A stretch of DNA of 19,669 nucleotides from an uncultured Collinsella sp. (GCA_900542555.1 UQNU01000046.1:1-19669); one strand, 5' to 3'; counted from the stretch's first letter, positions 1-7,051 are shown. Program-made: numbers and translations. The notes: generated by a model not told the origin, from the letters alone.

Positions 1-84
1 AGCTAAAAAAGCCCCGTCCCAAATTAGCTACCCCCCATCGGCTACCCTCTGCAGCCCACAATTCGGTCGAAAAGTGGGCTGCAG
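1..84. repeat. Intergenic inverted repeats downstream of the molybdenum hydroxylase
   Basis: Two inverted repeats follow the end of the hydroxylase gene. CTGCAGCCCAC at 49-59 is perfectly complementary to GTGGGCTGCAG at 74-84, with a 14-nt loop. AGCTAA at 1-6 is complementary to TTAGCT at 24-29. On the minus strand the second structure contains GGGACGGGGC followed by a run of six T (minus-strand TTTTTT at 10-5), which resembles the tail of a transcription terminator, although the G-rich part has no matching C-rich arm. The block may end the hydroxylase transcript, or it may be a copy of a dispersed intergenic element cut by the window edge. I cannot tell which from one copy. Confidence 0.5.
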
Positions 85-126
85 TTTCCCCGGGCCAGGC
101 AAAGAGCGGATACAGCGACTCCTCGT

Positions 127-2958
127 CTACTCCCCCAGCAGGGCCTTCTCGGGCGTGATGGGCAGCGAGCGAACCTGATGTCCGGTGGCGTGTGCCACGG
201 CCGAGGCCACGGCGGCGAGTGGCGTGTTGATGACGACCTCGCCGATCGACTTGGCGCCAAACGGACCCGTCGGCTCGTAGCTCGGCTCAAAGGCCACGCG
301 AATGCTGCCGATATCCAGACGTGTGGGCAGCTTGTAGCTCATAAAGTTGCCGGTACGCAGGCGGCCGCGGTCATCGTGCTCGACGATCTCGTAGAGCGCG
401 TGGCCGATACCCTGGGCAATGCCGCCCTCGGCCTGGACGCGTGCGAGCGCCTCGTTGATCACGGTGCCGCAGTCCACAGCCGCCGCATAGTCCACCACGG
501 TCACCTTGCCGGTGGCCTTGTCGACCTCGACCTCGGCAATGCCGGCCATAAACGGCGGGGGCGAAACGGGCAGGCAGGCAGAGGCATGCGAGGTGAGCGC
601 GTCGCCGCCCGCGATATTCTTGACGCACAGGTTGGCAAAGTCGCGCAGCGTGAGGTAGCGGTTCTGCTCGCGCGCGGCACGCTCGTCGGACAGACGCACG
701 TACTGGCCATCGAAGACCACCTCGGCGGCGTCCACGTCCCACATCTGGGCGGCTTTGGCGCAAATCTTCTCACGGAGCTCGGTCGCGGCGTTTTTGGCCG
801 CAAGGCCCGTCACGTACGTGCCCGAGCTCGCGTACGAGCCGGCATCGAACGGCGACACGTCGGTGTCCACGCCGCGCACCACGATCAGCGAGCTCTCCAC
901 GCCCAGCTCCTCGGCGGCAATCTGCGCCAGGATTGTGTCGACGCCCATGCCGTTATCGGTGGCACCGGTGCCGATGGTAATGAAGCCGTCCTCTTCCAGG
1001 CGCATGTCGATGCCGGCGATGTCCACGTTGGAGATGCCCGAGCCCTGCATGGTGAGCGCGCAGCCCAGGGCTCGCACGCGGTCGCCCAGGTCCACGGCCA
1101 GCGGCTTGTCGCACCAGCCGATCATGTCCATCGCGCGCAGCAGGCAGCGGTCGAGCGCGCAGGCGTTGAGCTTCTCGTTGTAGTACTGCGGCATGATCTC
1201 GCCCTCGCGCACGATGTTCTTAAGGCGCAGGTCGGCGGGGTCCATGTGCAGCATGTCAGCGAGCTCGTTGACCGCGCTCTCCACGGCAAACTGGCCCTGG
1301 GTGGCACCGTAGCCACGATACGCGCCGCCACGGTTGGTATTGGTGTAGACGGCGTCCCAGCTAAAGCGGCTCGCCTTCACGTGGTTATAGATGGGCAGGC
1401 TCTTGTGGCCCGAAAGGCCGATCGTCGTGGTGGCGTGCTCGCCATACGCACCGGCGTTGGACAGCGTGTGCAGATCGATGGCCGTGATGGTACCGTCGTT
1501 CATGGCGCCCAGCTTAACGGTCATCTGCATCTGGTGGCGCGAGTTGCCCGCAGTGATGGTCTCCTCACGGGTGTAGCAGCAGTAACTCGGACGACCGGTC
1601 TGCTGGGTCACAAACGCAACAAAGATCTCGCAGCAGCCCGTCTGCTTGGAGCCAAAGCCGCCGCCGATGCGCGGCTTAATGACCTGCACCTGCGACTGCG
1701 GGATATCGAGCGACTGCGCGACCATGCGGCGCACGTGGAAGGGCACCTGCGTGGAGGTGGTCACCGAGATACGTCCAAACGCGTCGGTCGTCGCGAAGGC
1801 GCGGAAGGTTTCCATGGGCGCGGTCTGCGTGGCCTGGCTGGTATAGGTGCGGGTAAAGACGATGTCGCTCTGGGCGAAGGCCTCGTCCAAGTCGCCAAAG
1901 TCGCTCGTGCCGCTGCACACCAGGTTGCGCGGGACATCACCACCCTGCGGGAACATAAAGGTCACGTCGCCCTCGGGGTGGACCACGATGTCGTTATCGA
2001 GTGCCTTGGTAAAGTCGAGCAGCGGCTCGAGCACCTCGTAGTCGACCTTGATGAGCTTGAGCGCCTTGTCGGCGGCCTCCTCGGTCTCGGCGGCGACGAT
2101 CGCCACTTCCTCGTTTTGGTAGCGCACGAGGTTCTCGAGGATCAGACGGTCGTAGGGACTCGGCTGCGGATAGCTCTGGCCGGCGATGGTAAAGCGGCGC
2201 TTGGGCACGTCCTCGTAGGTGTAGACGCCCACGACGCCGGGCACCTTCAGCGCACGCGACGTATCGATGGAGCGGATCTTGGCGCGGGCATACGGGCTGC
2301 GTTTGAGCTTGACGATGAGCGCGCCGGCGGGCACCAGGTCGCCCGTGTAGACGGGACGGCCTTCGAGCAGCGCCTTCGAGTCCTTCTTGGGCTGCTTGTG
2401 AGTGATCTGCTTGTAGGAGACACCGTCGGAGCTGGTGTTATTGACCGGCAGCTCTGGCATCTCAAAGCCCACCTGCACGCCGGACTCGTTAAGGAAGCGC
2501 ACGATGGCGCGCAGCTGGCTCTCGTAGCCGCTGCAGCGGCAAAGGTTGCCGGCGAGCTGGCGCGACAGCTCCTCACGCGTGGCGACGAGGCTCGGGTCCT
2601 CCTTGGCGGCGCGGGCAAGCGCCAGCACGTTCATGATGAGGCCGGGGGCGCAAAAACCGCACTGCTCGGCGCCTTCGGCAGCCATCGCACGGGCCAGTGC
2701 CTCGGACTCGGCCTTGAGGCCCTCGAGCGTGGTGATGGAGCGGCCCTCAACACGGGCGGCGGGAACCGAGCAGCTTAGCACCGGGTCGCCGTCGAGCCAC
2801 ACCGTGCACAGACCGCAGTTGGTGGTCTCGCAGGCACAGCGCACCGACGCGCAGCCCTGCTCGCGCAGCAGCGCAAAGAGCATGGTGTCGGGGGCAATCT
2901 GAACCTTGACCTTGCGGCCGTTGAGCGTAAAGGAAAGATCGATGAATTTGGCAGCCAT
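127..2958 (-). CDS. Molybdenum hydroxylase, fused [2Fe-2S] and molybdopterin subunit (XdhD-like xanthine dehydrogenase family)
   Basis: This 943-residue protein joins two parts that are separate subunits in CoxSL-type enzymes. Residues 1-160 are the iron-sulfur part: a plant-type [2Fe-2S] motif (C43, C48, C51, C63), then a helical [2Fe-2S] domain (C100, C103, C140, C142). Residues from about 195 are the molybdopterin part: APMET (380-384), GGGFGSKQ (432-439), GGAYRGYG, and GPFGAKSIGE near the C-terminus, whose Glu907 sits where xanthine oxidase has its catalytic Glu. The fusion and the GGGFGSKQ / GPFGAKS variants resemble E. coli XdhD and families proposed as selenium-dependent Mo hydroxylases. 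Unlike my recollection of XdhD, all eight Fe-S cysteines are present. The protein has no Tat signal, so it is cytoplasmic. It probably hydroxylates a purine or other heterocycle; the substrate is not decided by sequence. Its ATG overlaps the stop of the FAD-subunit gene by 1 nt (TAATG), with GAGGTG upstream, so translation is probably coupled. Confidence 0.88.
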   Translation of the reverse strand: MAAKFIDLSFTLNGRKVKVQIAPDTMLFALLREQGCASVRCACETTNCGLCTVWLDGDPVLSCSVPAARVEGRSITTLEGLKAESEALARAMAAEGAEQCGFCAPGLIMNVLALARAAKEDPSLVATREELSRQLAGNLCRCSGYESQLRAIVRFLNESGVQVGFEMPELPVNNTSSDGVSYKQITHKQPKKDSKALLEGRPVYTGDLVPAGALIVKLKRSPYARAKIRSIDTSRALKVPGVVGVYTYEDVPKRRFTIAGQSYPQPSPYDRLILENLVRYQNEEVAIVAAETEEAADKALKLIKVDYEVLEPLLDFTKALDNDIVVHPEGDVTFMFPQGGDVPRNLVCSGTSDFGDLDEAFAQSDIVFTRTYTSQATQTAPMETFRAFATTDAFGRISVTTSTQVPFHVRRMVAQSLDIPQSQVQVIKPRIGGGFGSKQTGCCEIFVAFVTQQTGRPSYCCYTREETITAGNSRHQMQMTVKLGAMNDGTITAIDLHTLSNAGAYGEHATTTIGLSGHKSLPIYNHVKASRFSWDAVYTNTNRGGAYRGYGATQGQFAVESAVNELADMLHMDPADLRLKNIVREGEIMPQYYNEKLNACALDRCLLRAMDMIGWCDKPLAVDLGDRVRALGCALTMQGSGISNVDIAGIDMRLEEDGFITIGTGATDNGMGVDTILAQIAAEELGVESSLIVVRGVDTDVSPFDAGSYASSGTYVTGLAAKNAATELREKICAKAAQMWDVDAAEVVFDGQYVRLSDERAAREQNRYLTLRDFANLCVKNIAGGDALTSHASACLPVSPPPFMAGIAEVEVDKATGKVTVVDYAAAVDCGTVINEALARVQAEGGIAQGIGHALYEIVEHDDRGRLRTGNFMSYKLPTRLDIGSIRVAFEPSYEPTGPFGAKSIGEVVINTPLAAVASAVAHATGHQVRSLPITPEKALLGE

Positions 2959-3872
2959 TAGCGCACCTCGCTAGAATCGACGCCGGGCACGCGGCGGCAG
3001 GAATACTCGTCCGTGGCGAACTTAGGAATCTGCACGCCCTCGAGCTCGCGGGCAAGCGCGGCCGAAAGCTCGATGCCGGCGGCGCGGCGCACGGCCTGAA
3101 TCGCCAGCGGCGCCGAGATGCGACGGCGGTACTCGGCCGAACCCCACAGGTTGGTGCCGTAGCTCAGCGAGCGCACGGATGCGGCCAGGGCGCGAAGCTC
3201 GTCCTCGGAAGGATGCTCGTTGGTAAGGCCGCACGCCTCGCCCTGCAGCAGGGTCGCGCGCAGCGGGCGGGCGCCCACGGTGACGTGCCAGGTGTTGTCC
3301 CACCAAGCGGCGGTGACGTTTAAGGAGGGGAAGTCGGTCGCGGCCTTGCGCACGGCCTCATAGCTTGCGCGGTAATCGTGCTTAACGACCACCACGTGCT
3401 CGATCACGTCGCGCACATAACCCATGTCCACGAACTCGGCGAGCGGCACGCGGCCGGCGCCCGTCAGCTCAACATAGGAATCGAGCGCGAGAAAGGCGGA
3501 GAGAACGTCCGAGAAGCCAAAGCGACCGTAGATGCTGCCGCCCACCGTGGCGGTGTTGCGCAGCTGCACGCCCACAATGTCGTGGACAGCAAACTCAAAG
3601 ACATTGTTGACAAGCGCGTTGAGCCCGGTATGGCGCTCGAGCTGGCGCAGGGTACACATGGCACCGATGCGAAACTCGGTCTCGGTCTCCTCGATCTGAT
3701 CGAATCCGCAGGCCGAAAGGTCAATCGCCGTCGCCACGCGACGCGAACCCAGGCGCATCCAGATGCCGCCGCCCACAATCTTGTTGTTGCGGTTCTTCTG
3801 TAAGAGCTCATAGGCTTCGGCCGCGCTTCCAACACGGACGTAGGTACCGAACTTGAGCACGTTCTCCCCCAT
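2958..3872 (-). CDS. Molybdenum hydroxylase FAD-binding subunit
   Basis: This 304-residue protein belongs to the FAD-binding family found in xanthine dehydrogenase and CO dehydrogenase (CoxM/XdhB, E. coli YgfM-like). It passes electrons from the iron-sulfur clusters of the downstream subunit to FAD and on to an acceptor. Residues 31-42 contain the VGGG flavin-binding turn (KIVGGGIWMRLG). Residues 108-130 contain TATVGGSIYGRFGFSDVLSAF, the second FAD-binding motif of the family, in its usual place. The C-terminal third matches the family's small alpha/beta domain in length. The start chosen is the ATG at 3872 with GTGAAGAG just upstream, which is only a fair ribosome site. The stop overlaps the start of the next gene, so the two subunits form an operon. 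About 200 nt upstream lies the large inverted repeat at 3958-4020. The exact electron acceptor is unknown. Confidence 0.88.
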   Translation of the reverse strand: MGENVLKFGTYVRVGSAAEAYELLQKNRNNKIVGGGIWMRLGSRRVATAIDLSACGFDQIEETETEFRIGAMCTLRQLERHTGLNALVNNVFEFAVHDIVGVQLRNTATVGGSIYGRFGFSDVLSAFLALDSYVELTGAGRVPLAEFVDMGYVRDVIEHVVVVKHDYRASYEAVRKAATDFPSLNVTAAWWDNTWHVTVGARPLRATLLQGEACGLTNEHPSEDELRALAASVRSLSYGTNLWGSAEYRRRISAPLAIQAVRRAAGIELSAALARELEGVQIPKFATDEYSCRRVPGVDSSEVR

Positions 3873-3957
3873 CTCTTCACTTGTCCAGTACTTTTAAGTG
3901 TACCAAACGAGGGGCCGCAACCTCCCACAGCACAAAAACCTCCCTCCCATCCATAAC

Positions 3958-4020
3958 TTGCGGTGAAATACGGACTGTTTGTCGGGCTTAGGGCGCCCAA
4001 CAGTCCGTATTTCACCGCAA
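3958..4020. repeat. Perfect 22-bp inverted repeat with 19-nt loop
   Basis: The arm at 3958-3979 (starting TTGCGGTGAAATACGG and ending CTGTT) is perfectly complementary to the arm at 3999-4020. The 19-nt centre, 3980-3998, is GC-rich with GGGC and GCCC that could extend the stem. There is no T-run on either side, so it does not look like an intrinsic terminator. It lies between gdhA and the molybdenum hydroxylase operon, inside the probable leader or promoter region of the latter. It could be a dispersed palindromic element or a strong RNA hairpin. The sequence shows only the symmetry. Confidence 0.85.
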
Positions 4021-4083
4021 CTTAAGGGGCGGCCGGCAGAGGGCCGAGGGAAATGAACCGTTTTCCTCCGTCGCATGCGGATC

Positions 4084-4116
4084 AAAAAAGGCTCCCAGCC
4101 AAGATGGCTGGGAGCC
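4084..4116 (-). terminator. Intrinsic terminator of gdhA
   Basis: A perfect 12-bp stem is formed by GGCTCCCAGCCA (4090-4101) and its complement (4105-4116) with a 3-nt loop. Read on the minus strand it is followed directly by six T (4089-4084). It sits 28 nt after the gdhA stop codon and is a textbook rho-independent terminator for that gene. Only a weak T-run (TTCT) lies on the plus-strand side, so it is mainly one-directional. Confidence 0.95.
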
Positions 4117-4143
4117 TTCTGCGATGCTATATCGAGCGAAGAT

Positions 4144-5499
4144 TTAGCAGACGCCCTGGGCGAGCATGGCGTCGGCGACCTTCAGGAAGCCGGCGATGTT
4201 GGCGCCCATGACGAAGTTGCCCTCCTGGCCGTACTCCTTGGCGGTGTCGTCCACGTTGTGGAACATGCCGCGCATGAGCTGCTCGAGCTTGCCGTCGACC
4301 TCCTCGAAGGTCCAGGACAGGTGCTCGGCGTTCTGGCTCATCTCCAGGCCGGACACGAGCACGCCGCCGGCGTTGGCAGCCTTACCGGGCATAAAGGCAA
4401 CGCCGTTCTCCTGGAAGTAAGTCGTGGCCTCGATGGTCGTGGGCATGTTCGCGCCCTCGCCGACCACCTTGCAGCCGTTGGCGACGAGCGCCTGGGCGTC
4501 CTCGAGCAGCAGCGTGTTCTCGCGAGCGCAGGGCAGCGCGATATCGCAGGGAAGCTGCCACACGCCGCGGCCGTCGCCCTCGTGCCACACGGCGTTAGGC
4601 TTCTCGTCAACGTACATAGCGAGCGTAACGCCCCTGTCGTGGCCAGAGCGCTTCTTGTTGTAGATGTGCTCGAGCACGGTGTAGTCGATGCCGTCGGGAT
4701 CCTCGACCCAGCCGTGGGTATCGGAGCAGGCGAGCACCTTGCCGCCGAGCTGAGTGACCTTCTGGACCGCGTAGATAGCGACGTTGCCGGAGCCGTGAAC
4801 GACGACGTTCTTGCCCTCGAAGGAGTCGCCGCGGCTCTTGAGGTACTCGTCCACAAAGTAGGCCAGACCGTAACCGGTGGCCTCGGTACGGGCGAGCGAG
4901 CCGCCAAAGGAGAGGCCCTTGCCGGTGAGGACGCCGGTCCACTCGTTGGTCAGGCGCTTGTACTGACCGAACAGGTAGGCAACCTCGCGGCCGCCAACGC
5001 CCAGGTCGCCGGCGGGAACGTCGGTGTTGGGGCCGATGTGGCGATAGAGCTCGGTCATGAAGGACTGGCAGAAGTGCATGATCTCGTTGTTGGACTTGCC
5101 CTTGGGGTCAAAGTCGGAGCCGCCCTTGCCGCCGCCCATGGGAAGGGTGGTCAGGCTGTTCTTGAGGATCTGCTCCAGGCCCAGGAACTTGAGCATACCC
5201 AGGGTGACCGTCGGGTTAAAGCGCAGGCCGCCCTTGTAGGGTCCAATGGCAGAGTTGAACTCGACGCGATAGCCGCGGTTGACCTGAACCTTGCCCTGGT
5301 CGTCGACCCAGGGAACACGGAACATGACGATGCGCTCGGGCTCGACGAGGCGCTCCAGCAGGGCGGCCTCCTCGTACTCGGGGTGGGCGTCGAGCGCCGG
5401 CTGGATGGTGCCGAGGATCTCGGTCGCGGCCTGGATGAACTCAGGCTGCTCGGGATAGCGGGCCTTGAGCTCTTCGAGAACTTTCTGCGTGTAGCTCAT
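4144..5499 (-). CDS. gdhA: Glutamate dehydrogenase (NADP-type, hexameric)
   Basis: This 451-residue enzyme reductively aminates 2-oxoglutarate with ammonium to give glutamate, the cytoplasmic entry point for nitrogen. Its length fits the 445-455 residue hexameric bacterial class. Visible motifs are GPYKGGLRF (86-94, substrate-binding Lys89), LPMGGGKGGSDFDPKGKS (119-136, catalytic-region Lys125) and the dinucleotide-binding HGSGNVA in the second domain. The assignment to NADP rests on overall resemblance to E. coli GdhA; cofactor use is not proven by the sequence. The start is the ATG at 5499, preceded by a strong GGAGG four bases upstream. It is a single-gene transcription unit: a perfect terminator follows, and about 250 nt of non-coding sequence precedes it. 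It has no obvious functional link to the selenium and molybdenum genes around it. Confidence 0.97.
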   Translation of the reverse strand: MSYTQKVLEELKARYPEQPEFIQAATEILGTIQPALDAHPEYEEAALLERLVEPERIVMFRVPWVDDQGKVQVNRGYRVEFNSAIGPYKGGLRFNPTVTLGMLKFLGLEQILKNSLTTLPMGGGKGGSDFDPKGKSNNEIMHFCQSFMTELYRHIGPNTDVPAGDLGVGGREVAYLFGQYKRLTNEWTGVLTGKGLSFGGSLARTEATGYGLAYFVDEYLKSRGDSFEGKNVVVHGSGNVAIYAVQKVTQLGGKVLACSDTHGWVEDPDGIDYTVLEHIYNKKRSGHDRGVTLAMYVDEKPNAVWHEGDGRGVWQLPCDIALPCARENTLLLEDAQALVANGCKVVGEGANMPTTIEATTYFQENGVAFMPGKAANAGGVLVSGLEMSQNAEHLSWTFEEVDGKLEQLMRGMFHNVDDTAKEYGQEGNFVMGANIAGFLKVADAMLAQGVC

Positions 5500-5712
5500 G
5501 CTTCCTCCAATGATGGGAAACGAAAAATGTTGATCGCGGAACCCTATGCGCCGCGAACTTTATCGAGTATGGATAATATCGCACTGTTGCGGGAAAGTTT
5601 CGCATAAGCAGACGGGCAGATGTTTCGTTTTGATTACGATGCAGGTAGAAGCGTTTTTGAGTGCCTGACATGCAAAACCCGTGTTTCAAACCTGTTTCGC
5701 CCACATGTTCCA

Positions 5713-5758
5713 AACCACCACATTGGGGACAGGCACCTTTGTGGTGACGTTGGTGGTT
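5713..5758. repeat. Nested inverted repeat around GGGGACAGGCACC
   Basis: Outer arms AACCACCA (5713-5720) and TGGTGGTT (5751-5758) are perfect complements. Inner arms CACCACA (5716-5722) and TGTGGTG (5740-5746) are also perfect complements. The centre holds GGGGACAGGCACC at 5725-5737. I recall this GGTGCCTGTCCCC core as a widespread intergenic repeat, often discussed with REP-associated (Y1) transposases; that link is from memory. The outer arm runs into the stop codon of the DUF3343 gene (5757-5759), so the element begins exactly where that gene ends. On the minus strand it could form a 3'-end hairpin, but it has no T-run. Confidence 0.7.
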
Positions 5759-6152
5759 AGAGGACGAGCTGATGGTAGTCGGCGGGGGTTATGCGGCCTT
5801 CGGTGGCAGCGCGGAAGGCGGCGAGTGCATCGCCCGAGAACGGCATGGCCCAGCACAGCCCGCAGCCGGCGGTGATGGAGCCGGGCAGCGGCATGATGCG
5901 CCCGGGCACACCGGCGGCAAGGCACAGCTGCTCGCATTCCATCACATCGAAGGTGCTATCGAACGAAACGATGATCTTGCGTTCATGGTCGAGAGCATCA
6001 CCGGACGGGCCTTCGCGGTGTGCATCGCGATACGCCGCGGCGGCCGCTTCCTCTTCCGCAGTATGTCCACAGCCACCGCAACCGCAGGTACAGGGTTCGG
6101 ACCCGTCGCAAGTGCAAGGTTCTCCCGTGTCGGGACAAATATCGTGAGACAT
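5757..6152 (-). CDS. DUF3343 protein (putative Se/S carrier-like) with Cys-rich N-terminus
   Basis: This is a small 131-residue cytoplasmic protein. Residues about 58-110 match the DUF3343 pattern: a beta strand IIVSFDST, a helix, GVPGRIMPLP, and then AGCGLCWAMPF, where the family has a conserved CG after a serine or glycine. Pfam describes this family as putative Se/S carrier protein-like. The first 30 residues are unusual: seven cysteines (6, 13, 15, 21, 23, 25, 28) in short CxC and CxxC spacings, followed by an Ala/Glu-rich linker, which suggests metal, sulfur or selenium binding. The start is the ATG at 6152, with GGAG five bases upstream. It lies 15 nt after the mobA stop and is probably co-transcribed with it. 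A role in delivering selenium or sulfur to a molybdenum enzyme is inference from family and context. Confidence 0.8.
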   Translation of the reverse strand: MSHDICPDTGEPCTCDGSEPCTCGCGGCGHTAEEEAAAAAYRDAHREGPSGDALDHERKIIVSFDSTFDVMECEQLCLAAGVPGRIMPLPGSITAGCGLCWAMPFSGDALAAFRAATEGRITPADYHQLVL

Positions 6153-6167
6153 GGCAACTCCAATCGT

Positions 6168-6800
6168 CTAGGCGAGTAACTCGGCCGCCGCAAACTCCTC
6201 GGGCGTATTGACGTTCTCGAAGCAGAGCGTCGAGCCCGCGGCCTTAACGATCTGCGGCTCATCCATATAACCGGCCTGAACGCGATTGATCAGACAGCGA
6301 ATGCGCTGTCGGTCGCAGGAGAGCAGCTCTTGGGCAACCGGCGCACACGCGTCACGGCGCCAGACGGCGCAAAGCGGCTCAATCCCCCGCTCCTCGCGCG
6401 GCACGCACACATCGAGCGCCTCGGCCTCAACACGATCGGCAAGCGCGCCGATGAGTTCCGGCGAGACAAACGGCATATCGCAGGCGACGATTGCCACGAG
6501 AGGCAGCCGAGCCGCAGCCAGCGAGCTCGCGATGCCGCGCATGGCGCCTGCCGACCCTTCAAGGTCCGCTACCACGCGTGGTACAAGACCGCCAAACGCG
6601 CGCTCCTCAAGATAGGCAAGCTCGCTGGGACGCGAGGTCGTCACGACCAATTCGCCGGCAACTTGCGCCAGCCGACCCAGTACGCGTTCGATGAGCGGCT
6701 CGCCGCAAAACAACATCCGCGCCTTATCGCAACCCATGCGCGACGACAGCCCGCCCGCTTGGACGACGCAAGAAAGATCGGCTCGTCTTACGGTAGTCAT
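6168..6800 (-). CDS. mobA: Molybdenum cofactor guanylyltransferase (MobA-like)
   Basis: This 210-residue nucleotidyltransferase attaches GMP from GTP to molybdopterin to make the guanine dinucleotide cofactor used by DMSO-reductase-family enzymes. The N-terminal nucleotide-binding signature reads QAGGLSSRMGCDKA (14-27), the MobA form of LxxGxSxRMGxDK. CDMPF (107-111) carries the metal-binding Asp, and FENVNTPEE (195-203) is typical of the C-terminus. The reading frame is open far upstream, into the tRNA-Sec gene, but the ATG at 6800 is the first with homology directly after it, and GGGGGTG lies 11 nt upstream. A MocA-type cytidylyltransferase is the main alternative, because the hydroxylase nearby would need a cytosine cofactor. 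The CDxPF and RMGxDK forms favour MobA. It is followed at once by the DUF3343 gene. Confidence 0.85.
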   Translation of the reverse strand: MTTVRRADLSCVVQAGGLSSRMGCDKARMLFCGEPLIERVLGRLAQVAGELVVTTSRPSELAYLEERAFGGLVPRVVADLEGSAGAMRGIASSLAAARLPLVAIVACDMPFVSPELIGALADRVEAEALDVCVPREERGIEPLCAVWRRDACAPVAQELLSCDRQRIRCLINRVQAGYMDEPQIVKAAGSTLCFENVNTPEEFAAAELLA

Positions 6801-6890
6801 ACGGCAAAACACCCCCATCGGCATGCTCGAAACCCGGTGCACGAAGCTAAATACCGCCGCCGAAATAGCGGCGCTACGAAAAGCTCGTGC

Positions 6891-6946
6891 AAAAACAAAA
6901 CAGCGCCCTTGCGGCACGCAGCAAGACCGCGAGCACAAAAGCGCTG
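6891..6946 (-). terminator. Probable terminator after tRNA-Sec
   Basis: On the minus strand, CAGCGC (6946-6941) pairs with GCGCTG (6906-6901) around a smaller GCGG/CCGC hairpin, and TTTTGTTTTT follows at 6900-6891. It lies just past the CCA end of the tRNA gene and would end the selA-selB-selC transcript. The stem is short with a large loop, so this is less certain than the other terminators. Confidence 0.5.
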
Positions 6947-6954
6947 GTAGCGTA

Positions 6955-7051
6955 TGGCGGGAACGTATGTGAATCGAACACATCCAAGACGTTTTGCACG
7001 CCTCGCAACGGTTTTGAGGACCGCGGAGCCCACCGGAGCCCATCCGTTCCC
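6955..7051 (-). tRNA. selC: tRNA-Sec (anticodon UCA)
   Basis: This 97-nt gene includes the encoded CCA. The minus strand folds as follows. The acceptor is GGGAACGG with ACGTTCCC: seven pairs plus a G-A mismatch at the innermost, eighth position (7044 against 6966). AT links to a 6-bp D stem (GGGCTC/GGGCTC, including G-T pairs) with the 4-nt loop CGGT. The anticodon stem is GCGGT/ACCGT, with loop CCTCAAA and anticodon TCA at 7017-7015. A long variable arm has an 8-bp stem (CGAGGCGT/ACGTCTTG). The T stem is ATGTG/CACAT with loop TTCGATT. The discriminator is G, then CCA. The 8-position acceptor, long D stem with tiny loop, long variable arm and UCA anticodon together are diagnostic of bacterial tRNA-Sec, which carries selenocysteine to UGA. 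Oddities are C instead of U at position 33 and the G-A mismatch. It lies 36 nt after selB and is probably co-transcribed with it. Confidence 0.95.

Noticed and set aside
178..2778. Plus-strand open frame of 866 codons opposite the molybdenum hydroxylase
   Set aside because: It is a shadow of the conserved minus-strand gene, with low-complexity composition and no motifs.
3958..4020. CRISPR or phage attachment site
   Set aside because: There are two inverted arms only, with no direct repeats, spacers, integrase or tRNA nearby.
5573..5578. TATTAT as a -10 box for gdhA on the minus strand
   Set aside because: No convincing -35 hexamer is seen 16-18 nt upstream; too weak to list as a promoter.
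6855..6873. CGCCG/CGGCG hairpin upstream of mobA as a molybdenum cofactor riboswitch
   Set aside because: It is a single short stem without the multi-stem conserved core of that riboswitch class.
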